29,034 nt of DNA, taken from the NCBI GenBank assembly GCA_045604705.1, contig JAZUOO010000025.1:1-29034 (forward strand), given 5' to 3'. This document shows, piece after piece, positions 15,341-24,017 of this stretch; position 1 is the stretch's first letter, and each line of letters starts with the position of its first letter. Under the pieces are notes generated by a model, which was not told where the DNA came from, searched no databases, and was given only the letters and a program-made list of their open reading frames with translations. Source of the DNA: SIG622 sp045604705. Its GTDB lineage: Bacteria > Bacillota > Clostridia > Oscillospirales > CAG-382. Made by a program: the position numbers and the translations under genes.

Positions 15341-15985
15341 ATGGTTTCGATATTATATGTCATAATGCTTGAAGCACTTATCTGCGGTCTTATGTTCAAC
15401 AGAACATTGTACTCCAAAACAAAGTATATGTGGCATCTTCCCATTTATGTTCTTCTCAAGGCTTCCGTATGTACCTACTCAGTCTATATTGGACTTATGT
15501 TCCTTGTCACACCCCTTTGCATATTTTTTTCTCTTATTTATGCGCTGATTTGTTTTAAGGACAAGGTACTGCGAAAGCTTGCCGTAATATTTTGCGGAGT
15601 TTTGTGTCTTTCTGCCTCAAATCTGATAAAATTAACTATATTGGATTCTTTGAACCTGACTCAGAATTTCCAAACTACAAGTAATATTCTTGTAACGGTT
15701 ATCGTACTGTGTTTCTCACTTTTGTTCTTCTGCCTTTTCACCATTATTTGCACAAATCTCATATGCGGTGTAAGGCTTTACATTATCGGAAGGATAGTCC
15801 TTGTTCATCTGCTTTTGATTATCTTTATATGTCTTATATACACATATATGCATATGCTTATCCCACACAGATTCAACGGACTTTATACTGTCTTTGCACT
15901 TTTCTTCCTACTTCCCTCGGCAGTTTCCCTATACTTCAGTGAATCTATTGTTTTTGCAAAAAAGGACAACTATTTTAAGGAGTAA
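15341..15985 (+). CDS. Polytopic membrane protein resembling an AgrC-type sensor domain without a kinase
   Basis: A 214-residue protein with six or seven hydrophobic segments and very short loops. Its pattern (VLLKASVCTYSVYIG, then FSLIYALICFKDKVLRKLAVI) is like the N-terminal membrane domain of GHKL histidine kinases of the AgrC/ComD type. The frame ends right after the last helix (AKKDNYFKE), where a kinase domain would normally begin, and the next gene starts 4 bases later. No DHp or HATPase motif exists in any frame nearby. The start at 15341 has AAAGGAG 10 bases upstream; a longer in-frame start at 15260 lies inside ybaK and is rejected. The family call is by resemblance only, and an unrelated membrane protein is possible. 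Confidence 0.7.
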   Translation: MVSILYVIMLEALICGLMFNRTLYSKTKYMWHLPIYVLLKASVCTYSVYIGLMFLVTPLCIFFSLIYALICFKDKVLRKLAVIFCGVLCLSASNLIKLTILDSLNLTQNFQTTSNILVTVIVLCFSLLFFCLFTIICTNLICGVRLYIIGRIVLVHLLLIIFICLIYTYMHMLIPHRFNGLYTVFALFFLLPSAVSLYFSESIVFAKKDNYFKE

Positions 15986-15989
15986 CAAT

Positions 15990-16637
15990 ATGACAAGAAT
16001 GATATTTGTAAGACACGGTGAAAGTGTCGGAAATCTTGAAAGACGTTTTTACGGAAATTTTGACAAAGGGCTTACGGAGCTTGGCAAAAAGCAGGCAGAC
16101 AAGACAGGAGAGTATATATTAAAAAATTACAAGCTTGACATAGCCTACGCCAGCGACCTCGGAAGAGCCTATGAAACGGGGAAAATAATAGCCGAAAAGC
16201 AGGGACTCTCCCCCATTCCCGACAAAGGAATCCGTGAGATTTATGCGGGAATCTGGGAAAATATGTTTTTTGATGAAATAATGGTGCAATACGAAAATGA
16301 GTATCAGATTTGGAAAAACGATATTTGGAATGCACGCCCGGTCGACGGCGAAGCAGTAAAAGACCTTTGCAAACGTGTAAGAGAAGCTGTATGGGAGATA
16401 GCCAAAGCAAACGATGGAAAAACAGTCCTCATTGCCACTCACGCAACCCCAATACGTACCCTTGAATGTGAATGGAGAGGTGAATCCTATGAGAACATGA
16501 AAAATCACCCATGGGTAAAAAATGCCTCCGTTTCCGTGATTGATTATGACATCGAAAAGTATACGGCAACTCCGGTAATTATCGGAAAGATTGATTTTAT
16601 GGGAGATATGATTACTACACTTCCCAAGAATATATAA
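15990..16637 (+). CDS. Histidine phosphatase family protein (phosphoglycerate-mutase-like)
   Basis: A 215-residue branch-1 histidine phosphatase. The phospho-histidine is in FVRHGESVGNLE (RHGE motif, His10), and the second catalytic His is in LIATHATPIRTLE. The acid residue is expected near REIYAGIWENM. The substrate is unknown; relatives include PhoE, GpmB, CobC and broad-specificity phosphatases. The ATG at 15990 has AAGGAG 7 bases upstream and overlaps nothing. The preceding gene's stop is 4 bases away, so the two are translationally coupled. A strong terminator follows at 16657-16700, closing the unit that began with the lipoprotein. Confidence 0.88.
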   Translation: MTRMIFVRHGESVGNLERRFYGNFDKGLTELGKKQADKTGEYILKNYKLDIAYASDLGRAYETGKIIAEKQGLSPIPDKGIREIYAGIWENMFFDEIMVQYENEYQIWKNDIWNARPVDGEAVKDLCKRVREAVWEIAKANDGKTVLIATHATPIRTLECEWRGESYENMKNHPWVKNASVSVIDYDIEKYTATPVIIGKIDFMGDMITTLPKNI

Positions 16638-16656
16638 ATGTATCTGAATATAAAAA

Positions 16657-16700
16657 GTGTCTGCACCGCCGAAATAAGTGGATGCAGACTTTGTTTTTTT
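16657..16700 (+). terminator. Intrinsic terminator after the histidine phosphatase
   Basis: GTCTGCA (16659-16665) pairs with TGCAGAC (16683-16689), followed by TTTG and seven T residues (16694-16700). Confidence 0.88.
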
Positions 16701-16905
16701 GTCGTCCTCTCCCCTCACGAGATCTGATGGGTGGGATGATTTGTCGGTTGTGATTTTTAATATTTTCTGAAGATCAACAACGTCCTCGGTATGAGGTGAT
16801 GAATCTGCCTCGCAGTTGGAGCGTGAGTTGAAGTTAGCGAATGCACCTACGGGACATCATTGTTTTTTGATAGGTGCTTCTTTTATTACCTTTGAGGGGG
16901 CGGAA
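16701..16905. other. Non-coding interval with a second hairpin and a possible gene remnant
   Basis: No complete ORF is supported. On the plus strand a 23-codon coding-like fragment (EDQQRPRYEVMNLPRSWSVS) ends in TGA near 16825. GCACCTA (16843-16849) then pairs with TAGGTGC (16871-16877), followed by TTCTTTTA, a second terminator-like hairpin with no gene of its own. This may be the tail of a deleted gene or of a small RNA. The hairpin could also act on nadE, which ends on the other strand at 16906. Confidence 0.4.
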
Positions 16906-17655
16906 TTATTCTTCCGAATATTCAAAACAGGGCATATAAGATAGCTTGAAGAGATTCATAACATGAAGTCTGTCAATTTTCTCCCTTATTTCGGGAGTTG
17001 ACGGTTCTTTACCCTCTCTGATATAAGCATCAAGTTCTGCGTAAGTAAAACCGAGTCTGTCCTCGTCGGTGGAACCTGAGAGTCCGTCTATCGGAGGCTT
17101 TTCGATATATTTTTCGGGGATACCGAGGTACCTGCCGATAGCTTTTACTTCCTGAACCGTAAAGCAGGACATAGGTGAAAAGTCGCCTACCGAATCGCCG
17201 TAGCGTGTTGAATAACCGACATAGTCCTCGGATGCATTGCAGGTATTTACCACTCTGCCGCCGAAGCACTGACATACTGCGTATACAGTTGACATTCTGA
17301 TTCTCGGGGGAAGATTTATTTTTGCGGCATCGGTAAAGTTTACGCTTTTTTCGATTTCACGTGTAAGTGCATCGGTACATTCGCCGATGTTGACTGTGAA
17401 GCTTCTGATACCTAAAAAGTCGCAGATACCGTGGGAGAAGTCTATATCAAACTGCTCACCTCTCGGCATAAGCACACCTATTACGTTCTCTTTACCGAGT
17501 GCTTTAACGCACAGTGCTGCTGCAACCGAGCTGTCTTTTCCTCCGGATATTCCGAGTACCGCGGGACAGCCTTTGCCGTTTTTATCGAACCAGTCACGAA
17601 TCCACGCTATACAGGCTTCGGCGGCTTTTGAAGGAGTGAATTTATATTCTTTCAT
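16906..17655 (-). CDS. nadE: Ammonia-dependent NAD(+) synthetase
   Basis: A 249-residue NAD synthetase that amidates nicotinate adenine dinucleotide to NAD in the cytoplasm. The PP-loop SGGKDS is at 37-42. The conserved TCNASEDYVGYSTRYGDSVGDFSP block binds the deamido-NAD and ammonia site, and KPPIDGLSGSTDEDRLGFTYAELD is the C-terminal signature. No nitrilase (glutaminase) domain is fused, so free ammonia is the nitrogen donor. AGGAGAAACAAGCC precedes the ATG. It starts 39 bp after the MBL hydrolase stop, so the two are probably co-transcribed. Confidence 0.95.
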   Translation of the reverse strand: MKEYKFTPSKAAEACIAWIRDWFDKNGKGCPAVLGISGGKDSSVAAALCVKALGKENVIGVLMPRGEQFDIDFSHGICDFLGIRSFTVNIGECTDALTREIEKSVNFTDAAKINLPPRIRMSTVYAVCQCFGGRVVNTCNASEDYVGYSTRYGDSVGDFSPMSCFTVQEVKAIGRYLGIPEKYIEKPPIDGLSGSTDEDRLGFTYAELDAYIREGKEPSTPEIREKIDRLHVMNLFKLSYMPCFEYSEE

Positions 17656-17694
17656 GGCTTGTTTCTCCTAATATTTATTAACTGTCATTTTGTG

Positions 17695-18591
17695 TTACTG
17701 CTCTTTGGTGGTTTTCCATATCAGATAGTTGTCACGGAACAGCACGTCAACTTCATTGTTATCATGGAGAAAGCTGAGGAATCCTCTGACAGTACTTCCT
17801 GCAATAGCGTATTGATTAAAGGAAAGCTCAAGATTGTAGTGATCCAGCAGAGATTTCAGAACCTCCTCAAATATTTTACCCTCGCTGCAGATTTGTTTGA
17901 TTTTTTCCAACAGTTTGCGAAGCTTTGCAATATTAAAGTGTGCAAGGTCTGCCAGCTCTTCCCTATTGTATATGGGAGCGTAATGTGACGCACAATATAC
18001 TTTTGCTTGTGTTTCGGCGATTCTTTCAGCGGATTGAATATATATCCCTGCATCCTGAACAAAGAATATATGGTATTTTTCAATGGTTGCGATACCGCAC
18101 AGGATGTCACCGGTGAACATTGTCCCGTCATCGCACATTATCCCTATTTGGTCGAAGGCGTGTCCCGGGTAGACTTCAAAGGAAAGTCCCGCAGGAATGT
18201 TTTCGGAAGTTATTTGCTCGGCTACCGACTTTTCAGCGAGCATGAAGTTGTTGCAAAGCTCCTTCGGCGGTCTTGCTCCGAAGGTATTGCTGTTGTTGAG
18301 AGTCGGGTGGTTTATCATGGCAAGGTCACGGTCGTTTGCCAAAATTTTGCATCCGGTTCTTTTTTGGATAACAGCGTTGCCTCCGTTGTGGTCTGCGTGG
18401 GCGTGAGTGTTTATTATATGGGTTATTTTCCAGCCTTGTTCTTCGCAAATTCTCAGGACCTTTTTGCCGGCATCGGGGCTGTTACCCGAGTCTATAAGAC
18501 ATACTTCAGAGTCGGTTATTTTATATATACCTATTCTTGCGGGGCAGTCAATAAAATGTGTCTTTTCGCCTAATTTTATTAGTTCGTACAA
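17695..18591 (-). CDS. MBL-fold metallo-hydrolase
   Basis: A 298-residue metallo-beta-lactamase-fold hydrolase. The metal-binding HxHxDH motif is THAHADHNGG at about 62-71. YPGHAFDQIGIMCDDGTMFTGD supplies the next His and the bridging Asp, and ASHYAP the last His. The C-terminal hundred residues are helical, as in the broad MBL group around glyoxalase-II-like and flavin-diiron-like hydrolases. The substrate is unknown. The start is a TTG at 18591 with AAGGAAG 7 bases upstream; no ATG is suitably placed. It lies directly upstream of nadE. Confidence 0.88.
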   Translation of the reverse strand: MYELIKLGEKTHFIDCPARIGIYKITDSEVCLIDSGNSPDAGKKVLRICEEQGWKITHIINTHAHADHNGGNAVIQKRTGCKILANDRDLAMINHPTLNNSNTFGARPPKELCNNFMLAEKSVAEQITSENIPAGLSFEVYPGHAFDQIGIMCDDGTMFTGDILCGIATIEKYHIFFVQDAGIYIQSAERIAETQAKVYCASHYAPIYNREELADLAHFNIAKLRKLLEKIKQICSEGKIFEEVLKSLLDHYNLELSFNQYAIAGSTVRGFLSFLHDNNEVDVLFRDNYLIWKTTKEQ

Positions 18592-18643
18592 GTGATTACT
18601 TCCTTTCGGGGCGATGCGATTTGTTCCGTGTTTTTATATAAAC

Positions 18644-18681
18644 AAAAAGGGCAACCGCAGAATTTACGGATTTATGCCCTT
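18644..18681 (-). terminator. Intrinsic terminator after mtnN
   Basis: On the minus strand AAGGGCA (18681-18675) pairs with TGCCCTT (18653-18647), with an inner CCG/CGG pairing. A T-run follows at 18648-18644. It closes the dgt-dnaG-rpoD-mtnN side from the MBL-nadE unit. Confidence 0.82.
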
Positions 18682-18711
18682 ATTATTTCCGTTTGTGCGG
18701 ATATTATTGCT

Positions 18712-19398
18712 TCAGATGGATTCAAGCATTTTTGTGACTATGTAGCTTGCACGCTTTGCGGCTGTTTTTTCCACCTCTTCAAAGGATATGTCGGCATTTT
18801 CGTCGGCAAAATCTGAGGCAGTTCTTATTACCGCAAAGGGAATCTTATTGATAACCGCGGTATGGGCTATGGCTGCACCCTCCATTTCGGTACAGAATGC
18901 ACCGAAATCCTCACGAAGCTGTTTTGCCTTTGCTCCATCGTTTACAAAACAGTCGCCGGAAACCACGTTACCGACTATATATTTAAATTTTTCGCCACAG
19001 GCTTTTAGTTCATCACAAGCTTTCACAGCGATGTCTATGAGCTTTTCGTCAGCCTTGAAGCTTGATGTAAATGGGCTGTTTCTGTCCAGTATATCCAGTG
19101 GTGTAAAATCGTGATATGTAAGCTCTTTTGCAATGACTGCATCACAGGTGGAGAGTTCTTTTGTAAGGCACCCTGCGACACCTGAGTTTATGAGGTATTC
19201 TGTGCCGAAGATGTCTATGAGTCTTTGCGCGGATATTGCAGCGTTTACCTTTCCTATGCCACTTTCGCAGATATAAACCTCGTGTCCGAATACGTCTGCA
19301 CGGTAGATGCCTTCTATCTTTGTTTTTTCGGCACCGAAAGAATCGCAATACGTTACGACCTCGCTGTTCATTGCACCGATAATTCCTATTTTCGCCAT
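18712..19398 (-). CDS. mtnN: 5'-methylthioadenosine/S-adenosylhomocysteine nucleosidase
   Basis: A 228-residue purine-nucleoside-phosphorylase-fold hydrolase that splits MTA and SAH, recycling the by-products of SAM use. The catalytic residues align at Glu13 (GIIGAMNSEV), Glu173 (TEMEGAAIAH) and Asp196 (RTASDFAD). INSGVAGCL is the family phosphate/ribose loop. The length is normal. It begins 28 bp after the rpoD stop, so it is probably co-transcribed with rpoD, and it is followed by a strong terminator. SAH cleavage releases S-ribosylhomocysteine; no luxS is seen in the window. Confidence 0.94.
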   Translation of the reverse strand: MAKIGIIGAMNSEVVTYCDSFGAEKTKIEGIYRADVFGHEVYICESGIGKVNAAISAQRLIDIFGTEYLINSGVAGCLTKELSTCDAVIAKELTYHDFTPLDILDRNSPFTSSFKADEKLIDIAVKACDELKACGEKFKYIVGNVVSGDCFVNDGAKAKQLREDFGAFCTEMEGAAIAHTAVINKIPFAVIRTASDFADENADISFEEVEKTAAKRASYIVTKMLESI

Positions 19399-19426
19399 AT
19401 CGTTCTCCTAATATATATTAGCTCCG

Positions 19427-20764
19427 TTACATATCAAGGAAGTCCTTGAGTCTCTTGGAGCGTGAGGGGTGACGGAGCTTACGCAGAGCCTTTGCTTCAA
19501 TCTGCCTGATTCTTTCACGGGTAATCTGGAATACTTCACCGACTTCTTCAAGTGTTCTTGTGTGACCGTCGTCAAGACCGAAACGCAGGCGGAGTACCGC
19601 TTCTTCTCTGGGAGTAAGAGTGTGGAGTACTTCTGCGATTTCTTCCTTGAGAAGTGTGTAGGATGCGCTGTCCTGAGGTGCGGGAGCATCGTCATCAGGG
19701 ATAAAGTCACCGAGATGGCTGTCTTCTTCTTCGCCGATAGGTGTTTCAAGACTTACGGGTTCCTGGGCGAGCTTCATAATGTCTCGAACTCTTTCGGGAG
19801 TCATGTTCATTTCGGCGGCGATTTCTTCGGTTGTAGCTTCTCTGCCGAGTTCCTGAAGGAGCTGTCTTGATACACGCAGAACTTTATTGATTGTTTCTAC
19901 CATGTGTACGGGAATTCTTATTGTTCTTGCCTGATCTGCGATGGCACGTGTGATAGCCTGACGAATCCACCATGTTGCATATGTGGAGAACTTATAGCCC
20001 TTTGTATAATCAAACTTTTCTACGGCTTTCATAAGACCCAGGTTACCCTCCTGGATAAGATCGAGGAAAAACATACCTCTGCCAACGTATCTTTTTGCGA
20101 TGGAAACGACAAGACGCAGGTTACTTTCGACAAGGATATTCTTTGCTTCCTCATCTCCGTTTGCCATTTTTTCCGCAAGCTCTATTTCTCTTTCGGAGTC
20201 GAGAAGCTCAACTTTACCGATTTCTTTAAGGTACATTCTTACAGGATCATCGACGATTATCCCCTCGGCTGTGAGAGATTCGTCGTCATCGTCGGTTTCG
20301 TATGCGCCCAGGTTCTCGATGGAGGTAATCTTGGTGGGATCTTCATCCATGTAACCTGTTACTTCGATGCCGTTGCTCTCAAGTGTTTCGTAGATCTTTT
20401 CCATTTGCTCTACGTCGCAGTCGGTTTCATCTATTATTTCGAAGATTTCATTACTTGTAAGCTTGCCTTTTACCTTCCCCCTTGCAATCAGGTCTCTTAC
20501 GTCGTGACGCTTTTCGAAGCCCTCGAGGGATTTGCGTTTGTGCTGTTCTTCTATTTCTTCGTCTGCCTTTGCAAAAGGATCTGTTTCTTCTGTTTCAATC
20601 TCCTGCTCGGGCTCTTTCTTCTTAACGGCTTTTTTTCTGCCTTCTCTTTTCGGCTTTTCCTCCGTAATTTCGACTTTCAGGTTCTGTGCGCTTTCCGCAT
20701 TTTCTGCTGCGGCGAGTATTTCGTCTGCTTCGCGAAGGAGCTCTTCATTTGTTTTCTTTTCCAT
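19427..20764 (-). CDS. rpoD: Primary sigma factor (sigma-A / RpoD)
   Basis: A 445-residue housekeeping sigma factor that directs RNA polymerase to TTGACA/TATAAT promoters like those seen throughout this window. An N-terminal Lys/Glu-rich region (about 1-75) precedes region 1.1 (HDVRDLIARGKVKGKLTSNE). Region 1.2 is DDPVRMYLKEIGKVELL. Region 2 contains NLRLVVSIAKRYVGRGM and KFSTYATWWIRQAITRAI, and region 4.2 ends with EVFQITRERIRQIEAKALRKL. GAAAGGAAACC precedes the ATG. It lies 79 bp after dnaG, the typical macromolecular-synthesis order. The 28-bp link to mtnN is less usual. Confidence 0.97.
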   Translation of the reverse strand: MEKKTNEELLREADEILAAAENAESAQNLKVEITEEKPKREGRKKAVKKKEPEQEIETEETDPFAKADEEIEEQHKRKSLEGFEKRHDVRDLIARGKVKGKLTSNEIFEIIDETDCDVEQMEKIYETLESNGIEVTGYMDEDPTKITSIENLGAYETDDDDESLTAEGIIVDDPVRMYLKEIGKVELLDSEREIELAEKMANGDEEAKNILVESNLRLVVSIAKRYVGRGMFFLDLIQEGNLGLMKAVEKFDYTKGYKFSTYATWWIRQAITRAIADQARTIRIPVHMVETINKVLRVSRQLLQELGREATTEEIAAEMNMTPERVRDIMKLAQEPVSLETPIGEEEDSHLGDFIPDDDAPAPQDSASYTLLKEEIAEVLHTLTPREEAVLRLRFGLDDGHTRTLEEVGEVFQITRERIRQIEAKALRKLRHPSRSKRLKDFLDM

Positions 20765-20843
20765 TTTGGTTTCCTTTCGTAGATCTGTTGATCTGCTTTT
20801 TATTTCATTTTTATATTTTATGACAATTTTTTACACTTTTGAG

Positions 20844-22673
20844 TCAGTTTTCTTTTTTATCTGCGATTCCGTGTTTTCTTTTATTGGCGTTTATTTTTGC
20901 AAGAAAGTCGGTGTCGGGTGATGAGAGGTCCTTGCGTTCTTTCTCATTTTTCAGGGATTCTATTGCTTCAAACAGTGTTTTTTCGCCGTTTGAAGATACC
21001 ATCCTGCGTTTCTGCATCATCTCGTTTATACGTCCGACAGCATCGGGACTAAAGGATTCGTTCAGATATGAAAGGTCAAATCTATCCGAGTCATACAAAT
21101 CCAGAAGCTGTTTATAAACATCTTGGTTGAACCCGGTGAGAAAATCCGTTTCCGAGAGCTTTTCACGTGCTTGGGGGATTTGTTCCGGATACAGGAGAAG
21201 TATTCCGAGAATTCTTTCTTCAAGCTCGCACCCTTTAGGGTATTTTACGGCATCGGGATTAATTTTGTCGTTAAAACGACGCATTTCGTCTATGGCATTT
21301 CTTGTAAACTGCCTGTTTTGTGCGATTCCTTTCTTTTTTTCGAGTCGTCTTATTGCAATCTCAACACTTTGCTTTGACACCTTTGTAATGTCACAGAGTC
21401 TCGATATATATATTTCCCTGCGATACTCCGGAAAAACCTCGGAAAGCATTGTGCAGCATTCCAGAACCGCCCTTTCCTTTTCTTCCGAAATTTCCATGTT
21501 GTACTTATCGAGGATTTCGCCAAGTCGATAGTCTATTTGTCCTACGGAACCATCAAGCAGTCTTGCAAAGGCGGCTTTCCCGTATTTTTTTATGTATTCA
21601 TCCGGGTCCTTTGCGCCGACTATATTTATGACTTTTGCATCTATACCGACCTCGGACAAAAGATTTATTGCTTTTTTGGTTGCGTTTTTGCCTGCTCCGT
21701 CCGAGTCATATGCGAGGTAGACGGTTTTGGCGTATCTTGAAACGTATCTTGCGTGCTCCGAGGTTACCGCCGTACCGAGCGTTGCAATTGCATTTGTGAA
21801 GCCTGCCTGATGCAAGGCAATTACGTCCATGTAGCCTTCGCACATTATCAATTTTCCGGTCAAATCTGTGTCGGCGCCGGAAACTCCTTCGACTTTGCCT
21901 TTGTCGCCCATGACTGCATTTTTGGCATAATTCATTGCGAAAAGATGCTTGCTTTTTTTAAAAACGGGCGTATCAGAGCTATTGAGATATTTTGGTTTTG
22001 AATCGTCCATGACTCTGCCGCCGAAGGCCACGATATTTCCGTTGAGGTCTATTATCGGAATCATGATACGGTTTCGGAAAATATCAAAGTAGTTGCCCTT
22101 TTGGGATATGCCGCAGAGAAAACATTCTTTGATTTCCTCCTTGGTAAAGCCTTGGGATAGCAGGTACTTCAACAGGTCGTCAAAGCTGTTTTTGGCAAAA
22201 CCAAGACCAAACCGTCGCATTGTTGCTCCGTCTATTTTTCGGGAGGTGATGTAATCTCTTGCCACCTGTGCTTGCGGATCATGCATAAGGTTTTCATAAA
22301 AGTGTCTTGCGGCAAGCTTATTCATTAAAAGTCCCCGTTCACGGGTGAGGATTTCTTTTTTTGCCGGCTGTGAAAAGTTGTTGTTATCCTGCGGTATTTG
22401 TATTCCGGCTCTTTGCGCCAGAAGCTCTATTGCACCCCGATAGTCGAGATTTTCCATTCGCATTGTAAAGGTAATCACATCACCGCCAGCACCGCAGCCG
22501 AAACAGTGGAAGTTGTCTTGAAATACCGTAAATGACGGCGTTCTTTCCGAATGAAACGGGCAAAGCCCGAGCATATTACTGCCGGCACGTTTAAGATCTA
22601 CGTATCTGCCGATGGTTTCCACTATGTTGTTGCGATGCTTCAACTCATCTATGAAAGACTTGGGGTATGCCAT
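20844..22673 (-). CDS. dnaG: DNA primase
   Basis: A 609-residue primase that lays RNA primers for replication forks. The CHC2 zinc finger is Cys38, His41, Cys57 and Cys60 (LCPFHSERTPSF, then HCFGCGAGGD). The catalytic core contains the TOPRIM motif CEGYMDVIALHQAG followed by YDSDGAGKNATKKA. The C-terminal 150 residues are the helicase-binding domain. The start at 22673 has GGAGGTGAT ending 6 bases upstream. A longer in-frame reading from 22748 would run through a repeat element and is rejected. It sits between dgt and rpoD, a common clostridial arrangement. Confidence 0.97.
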   Translation of the reverse strand: MAYPKSFIDELKHRNNIVETIGRYVDLKRAGSNMLGLCPFHSERTPSFTVFQDNFHCFGCGAGGDVITFTMRMENLDYRGAIELLAQRAGIQIPQDNNNFSQPAKKEILTRERGLLMNKLAARHFYENLMHDPQAQVARDYITSRKIDGATMRRFGLGFAKNSFDDLLKYLLSQGFTKEEIKECFLCGISQKGNYFDIFRNRIMIPIIDLNGNIVAFGGRVMDDSKPKYLNSSDTPVFKKSKHLFAMNYAKNAVMGDKGKVEGVSGADTDLTGKLIMCEGYMDVIALHQAGFTNAIATLGTAVTSEHARYVSRYAKTVYLAYDSDGAGKNATKKAINLLSEVGIDAKVINIVGAKDPDEYIKKYGKAAFARLLDGSVGQIDYRLGEILDKYNMEISEEKERAVLECCTMLSEVFPEYRREIYISRLCDITKVSKQSVEIAIRRLEKKKGIAQNRQFTRNAIDEMRRFNDKINPDAVKYPKGCELEERILGILLLYPEQIPQAREKLSETDFLTGFNQDVYKQLLDLYDSDRFDLSYLNESFSPDAVGRINEMMQKRRMVSSNGEKTLFEAIESLKNEKERKDLSSPDTDFLAKINANKRKHGIADKKEN

Positions 22674-22689
22674 GATGTTATCACCTCCG

Positions 22690-22897
22690 TTCGATTTAAT
22701 GCAAAATACAAAGTGCAAAATTGAGGTTGGGAACTTCGTTCCCTTCATTTGATTTGAAAATTATCCGGTACAAATTGGCTATAAATTTGTGTAGGGAACG
22801 ACCTATGTGTCATATCCTAAAACCCCGCCGGCGGTTACAATAAAAAGAAAATTTCTTGAAGTGAAATTCACAATGATTACGCACTTTGCATTTTTCT
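22690..22897. repeat. Composite intergenic repeat block, inverted copy of 24018-24235
   Basis: The block lies between the dgt stop (22898) and the dnaG ribosome site. It contains TGCAAAATACAAAGTGCA near 22700. A 26-bp stretch at 22723-22748 with the palindrome GGGAAC-TTC-GTTCCC is present as an exact reverse complement at 24169-24194. It also holds a TGTAGGG element at 22790, the perfect palindrome CCGCCGGCGG (22825-22834), and a segment at 22870-22895 whose reverse complement resembles 24022-24060. No gene is present. Confidence 0.75.
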
Positions 22898-23920
22898 CTA
22901 CCTTTTCGCCCAGACTTTAGGAACGAATATATTTTCATATACTGCCACGGCATATCTGTCCGTCATACCGGCTATGTAGTCACAGACTACTCTTTGTGGA
23001 GAGTAATCTTCAAGGTATTTTTTGTATTCTTCGGATATTTTGTCAGGATTTTTGACAAAATAGTAGTACATGGATTCTATCATGGCGCACGCCTTGGATT
23101 CTTCACCTTTAGCTACAGGGTTAAAGTAGACGTGCTCAAACATGAAGTCACGGAGTTCTTCTGTGGCAGAAAATATCTCTTCCTCCATTATTATATCAGA
23201 CTCTCCCGCTTCAAAAGTCTTTTCCGAGGCTTCTATCACGCTTTTTACCATGGTATCTATTCTTGCACCGTGGGTACTGCCGAGAATATCACATAGCTCC
23301 TTTGGAACGTCTGATACGTTTATTACGCCACCTCTTATTGCATCGTCTATATCGTGGTTGATATAGGCTATTCTGTCTGCAAATTTGATTATTTTTCCCT
23401 CGAGGGTATCTGCAGTCTTTTTACCTGTATGGCACAATATGCTGTCGCGCACCTCGTATGTAAGGTTGAGTCCGTCGCCATCACGTTCAAGTATGTCCAC
23501 GGTACGAAGGCTTTGTTCGTTATGGCGGAAGCCATCGGTACATATAGAGTCAAGTACACGTTCGCCCGCGTGACCGAATGGAGTGTGTCCGAGATCATGC
23601 CCCAGTGCTGCGGCTTCACACAAATCTTCGTTAAGACGAAGAGCTCTTGCTATTGTTTGCGCAATCTGATTTACTTCTAAGGTGTGGGTAAGTCTTGTTC
23701 TGTAGTGATCGCCCTCGGGAGACAGAAAGCATTGGGTTTTGTGCATGAGCCGTCTGAAAGACTTGGAATGTATTATTCTGTCCCTGTCGCGTCTAAAGGG
23801 AGTTCTGAAGCTACATTCCTCAATTTCCCGTTCTCTTCCTTTTGTATCCTCAGAGAAAACGGCGTATTTACAAAAAAGCTCCCTTTCGCGTTTATAAAGC
23901 ATTTCCTTTGAAAAGTCCAT
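22898..23920 (-). CDS. dgt: Deoxyguanosinetriphosphate triphosphohydrolase-like protein
   Basis: A 340-residue HD-domain dNTP triphosphohydrolase that splits dGTP (or other dNTPs) to nucleoside and triphosphate. Visible motifs are RLTHTLEVNQIAQ (first His), AALGHDLGHTPFGHAGE (HD pair plus following His) and KFADRIAYINHDIDDA (last Asp). An N-terminal FRTPFRRDRDRIIHSKSFRRL block matches the Dgt1 group. The ATG at 23920 is chosen for GGAGG 5 bases upstream; a TTG at 23944 has no such site. The TAG stop directly abuts a repeat block. dgt, dnaG and rpoD in this order recur in Clostridia, where dgt may tune nucleotide pools. Confidence 0.93.
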   Translation of the reverse strand: MDFSKEMLYKRERELFCKYAVFSEDTKGREREIEECSFRTPFRRDRDRIIHSKSFRRLMHKTQCFLSPEGDHYRTRLTHTLEVNQIAQTIARALRLNEDLCEAAALGHDLGHTPFGHAGERVLDSICTDGFRHNEQSLRTVDILERDGDGLNLTYEVRDSILCHTGKKTADTLEGKIIKFADRIAYINHDIDDAIRGGVINVSDVPKELCDILGSTHGARIDTMVKSVIEASEKTFEAGESDIIMEEEIFSATEELRDFMFEHVYFNPVAKGEESKACAMIESMYYYFVKNPDKISEEYKKYLEDYSPQRVVCDYIAGMTDRYAVAVYENIFVPKVWAKR

Positions 23921-23936
23921 AGGAACCTCCGAGCTT

Positions 23937-23955
23937 ACGGTCAAAAACAGACCGT
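23937..23955 (-). promoter_or_regulatory. Leader hairpin just before the dgt ribosome site
   Basis: ACGGTC (23937-23942) and GACCGT (23950-23955) form a perfect 6-bp stem with a 7-base loop. On the minus strand the stem ends a few bases before the GGAGG of dgt. Read on the plus strand it is followed by TCTTTT and could act as a weak terminator. Its function is unknown. Confidence 0.4.
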
Positions 23956-24017
23956 TCTTTTAAATTGGGTATCTCTAAAAGCCTCAAAGTAATTTGAGTG
24001 GACAGAGGGATGGTTTT

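Noticed and set aside
19904..20782. A 292-codon open frame on the plus strand opposite rpoD
   Set aside because: It mirrors the sigma factor's codon structure, has a Phe/Cys-rich unlikely composition and no ribosome site; rpoD is certain on the other strand.
22674..22748. N-terminal extension of dnaG to 22748
   Set aside because: These codons lie in a repeat element, while GGAGGTGAT sits correctly before the ATG at 22673.
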